This document shows, one piece after another, positions 1 through 7,358 of a stretch of DNA of 64,000 nucleotides. The notes beneath the pieces are model-generated. The model was not told the origin of the DNA. It ran no database searches and saw only the letters and a program-made list of their open reading frames with translations. The position numbers and the translations under genes were made by a program. The first letter of the stretch is position 1, and every line of letters begins with the position of its first letter. The stretch is from SG8-4 sp964598225 (GTDB taxonomy: Bacteria > Planctomycetota > Phycisphaerae > Sedimentisphaerales > Anaerobacaceae): contig CAZRBG010000029.1 of NCBI GenBank assembly GCA_964598225.1, positions 1-64,000 of the forward strand, given 5' to 3'.

Positions 1-699
1 ACATATCGGTCAACCCATAGGCCGGACAGCAAATTCCGAGCCGAACAGGATTGGGGGTGGCCTCAGTTTTATCCGCCGGGCCGCGGCTATCATCGCCATA
101 TCACGTTCAACGACAATTCGATGGTGCGTATTCTCGAGTTGCTCATGGATATAGCCGAGTCGTCCGACTATGGCTTCTTCAGCAAAGATCGCCGTGCCGC
201 CGCGAGGAACGCATTCGACAAGGGTATCCAGTGCATCCTGGATTGTCAGATCGTCGTCAACGGCAAGCGGACGGTCTGGTGTGCCCAACATGATGAAGTG
301 GATTTACGTCCCCGCCCGGCACGTTCCTATGAGTTGAAATCGCTGAGCGGGGGAGAAAGCGCGACGATTCTCAAGCTGCTCATGAGCCTTGACGATCCCA
401 GCGGCGAGATACGACGTGCGATCCGAGCCGGTGCGACATGGTATGAATCCGCGAAAATCATGGGCATCCGAATCGAGCGAGTGCAAGGCGACCGCGTGGT
501 CGTCGAAGATCCGAACGCCGCTGGCGTCTGGGCGAGGTTCTACGAGATCGAAACCAATCGCCCGTTCTTCTGCGGACGGGACGGCGTCAAGAAGTACCAC
601 TTGTGCGAAATCGAACTTGAGCGCCGGCGCGGCTACGCTTGGTACGGCAACTGGGGCAAAGACGTAGCCGAAGCTTACGATAAGTGGAAGGAACGATGA
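1..699 (+). CDS. Pectate lyase, PL10-like (5' partial)
   Basis: The frame is open from the first base of the window, so the gene begins upstream and only its C-terminal ~232 residues are here. The ATG at 121 is internal. The text GWPQFYPPGRGYHRHITFND just before it, followed by MVRIL, and later SLSGGESATILKLLM and GATWYESAKIMGIRIERV, match my recollection of secreted PL10 pectate lyases, which cleave polygalacturonate by beta-elimination. It ends in an ATGA overlap with the next lyase gene, so the two are probably co-transcribed and act on the same pectic substrate outside the cytoplasm. The signal peptide would lie outside the window. The family call rests on recalled motifs and not on a search. 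Confidence 0.85.
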   Translation, partial: TYRSTHRPDSKFRAEQDWGWPQFYPPGRGYHRHITFNDNSMVRILELLMDIAESSDYGFFSKDRRAAARNAFDKGIQCILDCQIVVNGKRTVWCAQHDEVDLRPRPARSYELKSLSGGESATILKLLMSLDDPSGEIRRAIRAGATWYESAKIMGIRIERVQGDRVVVEDPNAAGVWARFYEIETNRPFFCGRDGVKKYHLCEIELERRRGYAWYGNWGKDVAEAYDKWKER

Positions 700-1772
700 A
701 TCTCACAATTTTACTGGCATTAATGTGTATGGTTTTCCCTGGCGTCTCCGACGATGAGGCGACCTGCGTGGAAATCGAAGGAGCCGTTTATGGAGCAAAG
801 CCGGACCATCGCGGGCCGATAGGCGGTGCAATGGGCTATTCGAACATCATCACCAAGGGGGATTATACAGTCAACGATCTGGATGCTCTGCTGGAAGCGC
901 TGTCAAAGGCCAAGACGGGCCAAATCGTCTTTATCTCGGGCGAAGCGACAATCGATCTGACTGCCCGCATTTACATAGAGCAGCTTGTGCTCGAAATACG
1001 GGAAGGTGTGACGTTGGCGAGCGATCGCGGAAACGGCAAATCCCAGGGCGCTCTGCTGACCAGCGATGCTTTGAAGACACCTGAAATGATCCGTGCCGCA
1101 GGGCCGGAAGTGCGAATAACCGGCTTTCGCATCCGGGGACCCAATCCGAAGCGATATCTCGACCATCATCGCCGGTCATTCGGTCCGGGCGACCCCGGCC
1201 ATAGCTACTACTACAAACTTCCCATATCCGACGGCATAAGTACCAAACACCCGCGGCTGGAGGTGGACAACTGTGAAATATCGGGTTTCTCTCATGCCGC
1301 TGTAGAGTTGCGAACGGGCGAGGGCCATCACATCCATCACAACTATATTCATCATTGTCAATATCAGGGGCTTGGATACGGCATCTCTCATAATACGGCG
1401 TCGTCGCTGATCGAGTTCAATCTTTTCAACTGGAACCGGCATTCTATCGCCGGAACGGGAAGGCCCGGCTGTAGCTATATCGCCAGGCACAACGTCGAGT
1501 TGGGCGTATCGCTGAGCCACTGTTTCGACATGCACGGCGGGCGAGATCGGAAAGACGGCACCGACGTTGCCGGAACGTCGATCGGGATATACAACAATAC
1601 GTTTCGGGCGCCGCAAACAGCCGTGGTGATTCGCGGCGTGCCGCAGGAGAAATGTGAGGTTCACCACAATTGGTTCGTGAAACATTCCGAAGCGGGACGA
1701 GCCGTGCGGGCGACTGACAATACAAGCGTGTTCGATAATATATACACCGCCCGCCCAGCTGCTGCCGAATGA
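696..1772 (+). CDS. Secreted polysaccharide lyase, right-handed beta-helix (PL1-like)
   Basis: A 358-residue protein. I start it at the ATG at 696, which overlaps the previous stop as ATGA and has GGAAGGA just upstream; a longer start at 684 would disrupt the signal peptide (MNLTILLALMCMVFPGVS). The core shows the repeated beta-helix strands of pectate-lyase-like proteins: ITGFRIRGPN, DGISTKHPRLEVDNCEISGF, HHIHHNYIHHCQ, SIGIYNNTFRAP and CEVHHNWFVKH. The order of motifs resembles PL1-type lyases, but the substrate is not shown. Tight coupling to the PL10 gene suggests a pectin-degradation pair. It is predicted to be exported. Lyase versus non-catalytic beta-helix protein is the main uncertainty. 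Confidence 0.75.
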   Translation: MNLTILLALMCMVFPGVSDDEATCVEIEGAVYGAKPDHRGPIGGAMGYSNIITKGDYTVNDLDALLEALSKAKTGQIVFISGEATIDLTARIYIEQLVLEIREGVTLASDRGNGKSQGALLTSDALKTPEMIRAAGPEVRITGFRIRGPNPKRYLDHHRRSFGPGDPGHSYYYKLPISDGISTKHPRLEVDNCEISGFSHAAVELRTGEGHHIHHNYIHHCQYQGLGYGISHNTASSLIEFNLFNWNRHSIAGTGRPGCSYIARHNVELGVSLSHCFDMHGGRDRKDGTDVAGTSIGIYNNTFRAPQTAVVIRGVPQEKCEVHHNWFVKHSEAGRAVRATDNTSVFDNIYTARPAAAE

Positions 1773-1793
1773 TCCCGGCCTGTCAGAAGAATT

Positions 1794-2264
1794 TTATCTC
1801 AAAAGATACCAGCACTTGATGATGTGCGGACCGAAGATAAGCAGGGCAATGACAACCGAACCGGCTGCTGAAATTAGAACCGCACCTGCCGCGACGTCTT
1901 TGGCTTTTTTTGCGAGCGGGTGAAATTCCGGCGAGGCCACGTCAGCCAGAAACTCCAGGGCTGTGTTGAGTGCTTCGGCGGTCCAGACCGCCACGATGGC
2001 AATAACCAGCCAGCAATAATCCGCTGCCGTAAGATGACAAAGAGCGCCGACGAAAAGCACCGTCACGGACGCCACGGCGTGAAGCCAGGCGTTGTGCTGA
2101 GAGCGAAGCATCAGGATTATGCCGTCGATTGCGTGCCTGAAGCTCCGTATCCTGCCCGAGATTGAAAACGGACCCGGATGGAGGTCGGGGTGCGAGAAAT
2201 CTTGCCCGAAATCTCGTCTATCCGTTTCGTATTTGTCTGTTGTCTGTTGACCGTGTAACTTCAT
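1794..2264 (-). CDS. dgkA: Diacylglycerol / undecaprenol kinase family protein
   Basis: A 156-residue small integral membrane kinase that would phosphorylate diacylglycerol or undecaprenol at the cytoplasmic membrane. The DgkA signature is clear: SFRHAIDGI, then a helix, SQHNAWLHA, two hydrophobic segments, EALNTALEFLAD and KAKDVAAGAVLISA, which carry the conserved Glu, Asn, Glu/Asp and Lys-Asp active-site residues of the family. There is an extra polar N-terminal stretch of about 35 residues (His/Asp-rich) and no convincing Shine-Dalgarno sequence before the ATG at 2264, so the true start could be further in. It is convergent with the lyase gene upstream. Fold and family are firm; the lipid substrate is not determined. 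Confidence 0.88.
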   Translation of the reverse strand: MKLHGQQTTDKYETDRRDFGQDFSHPDLHPGPFSISGRIRSFRHAIDGIILMLRSQHNAWLHAVASVTVLFVGALCHLTAADYCWLVIAIVAVWTAEALNTALEFLADVASPEFHPLAKKAKDVAAGAVLISAAGSVVIALLIFGPHIIKCWYLLR

Positions 2265-2354
2265 CCCAATTTCATATCGGCAGAAAGCTGATTCAAGTCC
2301 AGCGGGAATTATGCGTTTCGAGTCCCCGCACTGAGACTAAAACGCACCACAAGT

Positions 2355-4421
2355 CTATTTCTGCGGCAATTGTGCACGGTGCTTATCCTTGAACAGGCCG
2401 ATATTCTTGAATGGAATGGGTTCGAAACCGATCTTTTTGGCCAGCGAATGGTCGCTGAGACGGAATGTTTTTGGAGTTTTTCCCTCTAAAAAGGGCTTTT
2501 TCGATAGATAATTGTCCGAAAACGTGATGTAAGGGCGAGCTTGCTTGTGGACGCCGTCCCATTGGCCGCCCCAGGAGATGTTGCGGGCGACAACGTTGCC
2601 TTTTGGGGCGGCGGGGTCGTCTTGGAGTATGTTGGTGAGTCTCGGATAGCGCTTGCGCCAGAGTTCGGACTTGTACGGCATAGCCTTGAGTCTCTTTGTC
2701 ATGGTCGTATCCACGTGGTAGCCGGCCCATCCCATGGCGCGGGCGTCGATGTGTAAAGCCGGGCGGCAGTCAAGAAATATATTGTTTTCGATGCGGCAAT
2801 CCCGGCCTCCTCCGATAAAGGCCGCCCGTGTTACCCGGCGAAAGATGTTGCCGTAAATCTTCGTTCCGCAGTACATATCATCCAGATAGACGCCCACGCA
2901 CCCGCGGTCCTCGAAGCCGGTTATGTCGTAAAGATAATTGTGCCGGATGACGGTTCCCCGCATCGTCCAGTTTCTGCCGGCATACATCGCTCCGGCATCG
3001 TTTGACTCAAGACAAACGTCGTGAATCTCATTGAACTCAATAATATGATCGTTGCCGCTGAATCCGATAGCCATGTGTGGGGCGTCGTGGATGAGATTGT
3101 GGGCCGCTCGATTGCCGACTCCGGAGAGCGAGATCGCCGGCGTGTACATCCGGGTCCATCGCCCGTAGTGGTGGATGTGATTGTTCTCGGCGAGGTGATT
3201 GGCAGGCGTCAGGGAAGTCCGGTCGCCGCCTCGAAGGCTGATGCCGCCGGCGCCCGTTCCGTAAATATCGCACGAAACGACGCTATTGCCGCGGCCGCGG
3301 GTGACTTGAACGGCGACGCCGCCGAAGTTGCGCAGTACACAGCCGGCTACTTTTGTATTGTCGCAGTTATTCATTATGACTGCAGTGCCCCGGCAGGCTT
3401 CCAAGATTATCCCTTCAATGACGACATTGGAGACGTTTTTCATATTGATGAGAGTGTCCGAGACCGAAACCACGGCGCGGCCCTTTTCGATAGGCTTTGG
3501 TGGCCATAAATAGAGGATGCCGGCATCACGGTCGAGGTACCATTCTCCCGGCGTGTCGAGTTCGGCAAGGATGTTCATCGCGTAAAACCACTGGCCCTTG
3601 CGATAGCCATAGCGATGGTAGGGCGGCTCGACCGAAATAATTCGCTTTTTGGTGTCGATGGACTCGACTTTATGCCGCTGGTCGGACCAGTCCCAGAACC
3701 AGTACCCGTGAACCCAAATATCGCTCTCCTGCGCCCACCTTTTCGGCCTGTCGCCGGAGTACATGAATTTGCCCGTCTTGCTGCCTTTTCTGCCTCGAAC
3801 GTTTTTCGTGCCGGGTTCGACGAGGCCGGCGATCTTTACGAATCCCTCGTTCGGCCATCGGGCCGGCGTCATCGGCTTGTCGTTGAAGAAAAGCTCCAGC
3901 CCTCCGCCGCTTGGTTTGCCGTATTCCTCAATGCCGGCATTTGCTAAATTGGCTTTATAAACGTTGCCGCGAGCACCCGGAACGAGTCTGTTGAGGATTT
4001 TTTCATCTGTCACAGGCTTGAAACCTGTTACTCGCCTTCCGCCCGAGATTCGCACTTCCTCGCGGCGGTATGCACGATAGATTACCGGCTTGCCGGTTTT
4101 TCCACAATCCTCCGCCGTCAATTGCAGGGCTTTATCAAGCTCGTAAACTCCCTTTCGTAACCAGACGCTTATTTCACCGTCCTGCTCAGTTTTGCGCATC
4201 GCATTGCGAGCCGCATCGAGCGTTTTGAAGGGGCGAGTCTTTGTGCCGGGATTCGAGTCATTGCCGTGTGGCGAAACGAAGAATTCGGTCTGACCGCAAA
4301 GGCCTTTAGTCGTGAATGCAAAGCAGATAATTATGGTAGCAGCAATGACCACTAATGTCATGTGCCCAATTATAGAATGGGATGGTCCCATTATCGAAAT
4401 ACCTCTGTGATTCATATTCAT
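2355..4421 (-). CDS. Secreted right-handed beta-helix protein
   Basis: A 688-residue protein. The start ATG at 4421 has GAAGGA nine bases upstream. The N-terminus has a hydrophobic export segment (MTLVVIAATIIICFAF). The mature protein opens with FFVSPHGNDSNPGTKTRPFK followed by TLDAARNAMR, the standard start of planctomycete and Bacteroidetes beta-helix proteins of the pectate-lyase superfold. Later blocks such as NNHIHHYGRW, HNLIHDAPHMAIGFSGNDHI, EFNEIHDVC and IYGNIFRRV are beta-helix coils. Such proteins are often polysaccharide lyases or glycoside hydrolases, but no catalytic triad can be assigned here. Its position by the two lyase genes is consistent with polysaccharide breakdown. Confidence 0.8.
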   Translation of the reverse strand: MNMNHRGISIMGPSHSIIGHMTLVVIAATIIICFAFTTKGLCGQTEFFVSPHGNDSNPGTKTRPFKTLDAARNAMRKTEQDGEISVWLRKGVYELDKALQLTAEDCGKTGKPVIYRAYRREEVRISGGRRVTGFKPVTDEKILNRLVPGARGNVYKANLANAGIEEYGKPSGGGLELFFNDKPMTPARWPNEGFVKIAGLVEPGTKNVRGRKGSKTGKFMYSGDRPKRWAQESDIWVHGYWFWDWSDQRHKVESIDTKKRIISVEPPYHRYGYRKGQWFYAMNILAELDTPGEWYLDRDAGILYLWPPKPIEKGRAVVSVSDTLINMKNVSNVVIEGIILEACRGTAVIMNNCDNTKVAGCVLRNFGGVAVQVTRGRGNSVVSCDIYGTGAGGISLRGGDRTSLTPANHLAENNHIHHYGRWTRMYTPAISLSGVGNRAAHNLIHDAPHMAIGFSGNDHIIEFNEIHDVCLESNDAGAMYAGRNWTMRGTVIRHNYLYDITGFEDRGCVGVYLDDMYCGTKIYGNIFRRVTRAAFIGGGRDCRIENNIFLDCRPALHIDARAMGWAGYHVDTTMTKRLKAMPYKSELWRKRYPRLTNILQDDPAAPKGNVVARNISWGGQWDGVHKQARPYITFSDNYLSKKPFLEGKTPKTFRLSDHSLAKKIGFEPIPFKNIGLFKDKHRAQLPQK

Positions 4422-4444
4422 AGATTAATTCCTTCAGAAGTTGA

Positions 4445-4912
4445 TTAACTCTGGTTTGCCAGGGCTCTTGTTAGTGTTACCGCCCAGCCGGCGGCGAGCA
4501 CGATCACCACCGCCAATATAACATGTCGCATTTTGATCTCTGCGAAGAATCGCTTCACGAAGCTGGGATATATCCCGGAAACCGCCACAAACAGCGCCAG
4601 GATTGCGGCGAGAACCGCCAGGCTGTACATCAATCCGGCTGCCGGTTGAATGCTGAAAGCGTGCACTATCCGGCCCTGAGCGAAGGCTATCGTGGCCGTG
4701 GTCATGCCGCAAGTGGGACATGGCAGATTCGTCCGCTGTTTGAATCCGCAGTAGCCGAGGTACCGGCTGAGATCGACCTTAACGCTGCCCACGATTGCAA
4801 AAGCTGCAAAGTAAAGAACGATGCCCAGACAAATGAGCAGGGAGATGACCCGTTGGCGGGTTGACGCGTGGTGGAACTTTTTCGCTTTATTTACCTGTTG
4901 GCTTACCGGCAT
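4445..4912 (-). CDS. DUF2752 family membrane protein
   Basis: A 155-residue protein starting at ATG 4912; the longer frame to 5065 would run into the divergent phosphatase gene. It has about three hydrophobic segments (VISLLICLGIVLYFAAFAIV, a middle one after PAAGLMYSL, and VILAVVIVLAAGWAVTL). The diagnostic DUF2752 motif is LPCPTCGMTTATIAFAQG, with a paired-cysteine Pro-Thr-Cys-Gly-Met core preceded by CGF. The function of the family is unknown. It is transcribed away from the inositol-phosphatase gene. Confidence 0.8.
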   Translation of the reverse strand: MPVSQQVNKAKKFHHASTRQRVISLLICLGIVLYFAAFAIVGSVKVDLSRYLGYCGFKQRTNLPCPTCGMTTATIAFAQGRIVHAFSIQPAAGLMYSLAVLAAILALFVAVSGIYPSFVKRFFAEIKMRHVILAVVIVLAAGWAVTLTRALANQS

Positions 4913-4943
4913 AACTACGTTAGAATAGCTCAACGTTACGATT

Positions 4944-5789
4944 ATGTCAAGGTTGGATGCGGGTAAACGCAATATGGAATTGGAACAGAAAGATTTGAGC
5001 AGCTTGCTGGAGACGGCTATTGTTGCGGCGCGTCTGGCCGGACAACGGGCGATGGAGGAGATCAACTATCTCAAGGTTTCAGTCAAGAAATCAACAGAAT
5101 TAGTTACACAGGCCGACAGGCGATGTCAGGATATAATCATCGACCGAATCAAGGAGAGCTATCCCGACCATGGTTTCATAGCCGAGGAAGGTGAAGAAGG
5201 CAAGATATTTAAGCAGGCTCCACGCGGCGGCGATGAACTTTGGTGGATAATCGATCCGATAGACGGAACGAACAATTTCGCACATCGCATGCTGTTCTTT
5301 ACCGTCAGCATCGCGGTGATGCACCAGGGCGAGCCGATCGTGGGGGTGATTTTCGAGCCGGCCACCGATTCAATGTACACAGCCGTCAAGGGCGGAGACG
5401 CACAGCTTGACGGAAGACGGATAGCCTCCGGCGAGGAAGAAATGAACGAGTTCTCAAGCGTTGGTTTGGAAAGCCATTTCGAGGATGGAGTTCCGGACTG
5501 GACGTGCGAGTTAATGACGCGGACGAGATTTCGCAATCTGGGAACCACGGCCCTTCAGTTGGCTTACGTAGCAAAGGGCAGTATGGTGGCGACAATCGCA
5601 AACACGCCGAAGCTCTGGGACATTGCCGCAGGAGCGGCGATAAACAACGCCTCAGGCTCTGTGTTAACGAACTGGAAGGGCGAGAAGATATTCCCCGTCG
5701 ATTTGAGCAACTACGACGGCCAAAAGTACCAGATGCTGGTAGCCAATAAGAAGGTACACTCTGAAATTATCTGTATGTTGAAGCATTGA
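4944..5789 (+). CDS. Inositol monophosphatase family protein
   Basis: A 281-residue (or 271 if started at ATG 4974) Mg-dependent phosphatase of the IMPase / SuhB superfamily. The metal-binding signature is intact: EE after HGFIA, IIDPIDGTNNF around residues 102-112, and KLWDIAAGA near the C-terminus. The substrate could be myo-inositol 1-phosphate or a related sugar phosphate. Neither candidate start has a strong Shine-Dalgarno sequence; the shorter one begins MELEQKDLSSLLETA, closer to the usual family N-terminus. It is a single gene, divergent from the DUF2752 gene with about 30 bases between starts. Confidence 0.87.
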   Translation: MSRLDAGKRNMELEQKDLSSLLETAIVAARLAGQRAMEEINYLKVSVKKSTELVTQADRRCQDIIIDRIKESYPDHGFIAEEGEEGKIFKQAPRGGDELWWIIDPIDGTNNFAHRMLFFTVSIAVMHQGEPIVGVIFEPATDSMYTAVKGGDAQLDGRRIASGEEEMNEFSSVGLESHFEDGVPDWTCELMTRTRFRNLGTTALQLAYVAKGSMVATIANTPKLWDIAAGAAINNASGSVLTNWKGEKIFPVDLSNYDGQKYQMLVANKKVHSEIICMLKH

Positions 5790-5876
5790 CGCGGACGGAC
5801 AGCCAATCGAAGGCGGCTTGTCTAAGTCCAACGTTTACAGTGTTTTTTTAAGGTGTGTAGACGGCGTGAATTGACC

Positions 5877-5905
5877 TTGTTTTGACGGAAGAAATCTGAT
5901 ATACT
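5877..5905 (+). promoter_or_regulatory. Putative sigma-70-type promoter
   Basis: TTGTTT and TATACT are separated by 17 bases and lie about 45 bases before the first gene of the three-gene unknown module. Seen by eye only. Confidence 0.35.
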
Positions 5906-5950
5906 GTGAAGGTGTACGTATCGGAAGAGCATTAGTTCAAGGTGAGTATA

Positions 5951-6343
5951 ATGGAAGAAAAAACCGAAGGACAGGACAAAACAAGTGTCTCAGAAAAGAG
6001 CAGCGAGCCCAAGGAGGTGGGTAAAATGAGATTCGACTACATTAAAAGCAATCAATTCCGTGTTATTCACGCCGATGGGGTACACGGGGGTATTGTGCCC
6101 AACTGTCGCTTTATTCAAATGGCTTTCTTCAGTGAGCGCGCGCCAATACCCAAGTGGGAAGAGTTCAAGTTGGATGCAGGAAGATTAGATGCTAAAATAG
6201 GAGCGAAAAAGAGAAACGCTGTTGTCCGTGAAGTAGAAGTGGAATTACTGATGACTGTAGAAGCAGCTAAAGCTGTTCACACGTGGATAGGTGAAAAGAT
6301 TAAAGACTTTGAACATATAGAATCGGAGTTACCAAAGAAATGA
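5951..6343 (+). CDS. Uncharacterised protein, first gene of a three-gene module
   Basis: A 130-residue protein. The ATG at 5951 is preceded by AAGGTGAG; a GTG at 5942 lies within that Shine-Dalgarno sequence and is less likely. After an acidic, Lys-rich disordered N-terminus of about 25 residues comes a compact domain: FDYIKSNQFRVIHADGVHGG, a strand-rich middle with PIPKWEEF, then NAVVREVEVELLMTVEAAKA and a C-terminal helix. I recall similar uncharacterised proteins in many bacteria; the layout loosely resembles DUF3467-like small domains, which is a weak guess. No signal peptide or membrane segment. Its stop overlaps the next start as ATGA, so the genes are translationally coupled. Confidence 0.7.
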   Translation: MEEKTEGQDKTSVSEKSSEPKEVGKMRFDYIKSNQFRVIHADGVHGGIVPNCRFIQMAFFSERAPIPKWEEFKLDAGRLDAKIGAKKRNAVVREVEVELLMTVEAAKAVHTWIGEKIKDFEHIESELPKK

Positions 6344-6813
6344 GCGGCGCGGTCTTTTATGAGAGCGAGGTACGATATGGATCGGCCTCTGAAACTGGTT
6401 TATCCTCTTCACTGCCGGAAATAGGAGAGTTTGAGGCGGCTTTTCAGGCTGGCCACTATTGTCCCCACTTTGCCGAGACGATGGAAGCTACCCAAATGAC
6501 TGTTGCAAGTACGGCCGACAATGGTGAATTGAGGCATGAGTTTAATAGACTGGCGCGTAAATGGCTGGAAGAAACGCGGTACGTTTCTTCGGTAAGTGAC
6601 ATTATCCTGCATCCAGCATACATGCGAATAATCGGCATGGGAAGACAGGCAGTTCCATGGATTTTGGATCGCTTAACCGAAAGTAGCGAACTGTGGTTTT
6701 GGGCACTCAGCTACATGACTGGTGAAGACCCCGTTACCGAGGATCTTAGAGGTAATGTGCAGGCAATGAGACAAGCGTGGCTTGATTGGGGACGAAGGAA
6801 TGGGCTCTTCTAA
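6340..6813 (+). CDS. Uncharacterised protein, second gene of module
   Basis: A 157-residue protein with no signal peptide. The N-terminal half is poorly distinctive. The C-terminal half has the block ILHPAYMRIIGMGRQAVPWI, then ELWFWALSYMTGEDPV and MRQAWLDWGRRNG, a pattern I recall as a recurring uncharacterised family often next to genes like the following one. It is mostly helical and soluble. It overlaps its upstream neighbour by 4 bases and the downstream gene by 14 bases. Function unknown. Confidence 0.7.
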   Translation: MSGAVFYESEVRYGSASETGLSSSLPEIGEFEAAFQAGHYCPHFAETMEATQMTVASTADNGELRHEFNRLARKWLEETRYVSSVSDIILHPAYMRIIGMGRQAVPWILDRLTESSELWFWALSYMTGEDPVTEDLRGNVQAMRQAWLDWGRRNGLF

Positions 6814-7237
6814 TGCTCAGGAAATTTTTAGGGCATTTCCTCATTTAACGGAGTCGACATACCGAGAAAGTAGTCCCAAAACAACTGACTACAACTGTAT
6901 TGCGTGGGCAGTGGGAATAAGTAATTTGTTCATGTGGCCTAATGCATACTCTTACTGGCCACCGCGGTGTCCTTATGAGGAGACAATTGACGCTTTCACA
7001 ACAGCCTTCGCGTTCTATGGCTATAAACCATGTGAGAATGCACAATACGAGGAGGGGTACGATAAAATTGCCCTGTATGCTCGAGAGGACAGGCCAAAAC
7101 ACGCTGCGCGACAATTGGCGAATGGACTATGGACAAGCAAGCTCGGATCTGATGTTGATATTGAGCACGAATTGGCGGGATTAGAGGGAACTATATATGG
7201 ACACGTGGTAAAGTATTACCATCGCCCCATTCATTAA
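6800..7237 (+). CDS. Uncharacterised protein with Cys/His motif (DUF7689-like)
   Basis: A 145-residue protein starting at ATG 6800, which directly follows GAAGGA; a TTG at 6782 is also in frame. It starts FPHLTESTYRESS and then has DYNCIAWAVG, and about 70 residues later KHAARQLANGLWTSKLG followed by DIEHELAGLEGTIYGHVV. A conserved-looking Cys followed by two His in this order recalls papain-like / NlpC-type cysteine hydrolases, but that is inference. I recall the family as DUF7689. It ends the three-gene module; about 120 bases of apparently non-coding sequence separate it from the convergent gspK. Confidence 0.68.
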   Translation: MGSSNAQEIFRAFPHLTESTYRESSPKTTDYNCIAWAVGISNLFMWPNAYSYWPPRCPYEETIDAFTTAFAFYGYKPCENAQYEEGYDKIALYAREDRPKHAARQLANGLWTSKLGSDVDIEHELAGLEGTIYGHVVKYYHRPIH

Positions 7238-7358
7238 GAGAATTCTTTCGTTACTCCCTGTTCTCAACATAAATCGAATGTTTATTGCATGTCCATCGTG
7301 AAGCATTTAGACTGCTGAAGTGCTCGCTCCTTCTTTGATGGTTGGACGTCTCAGTCTC

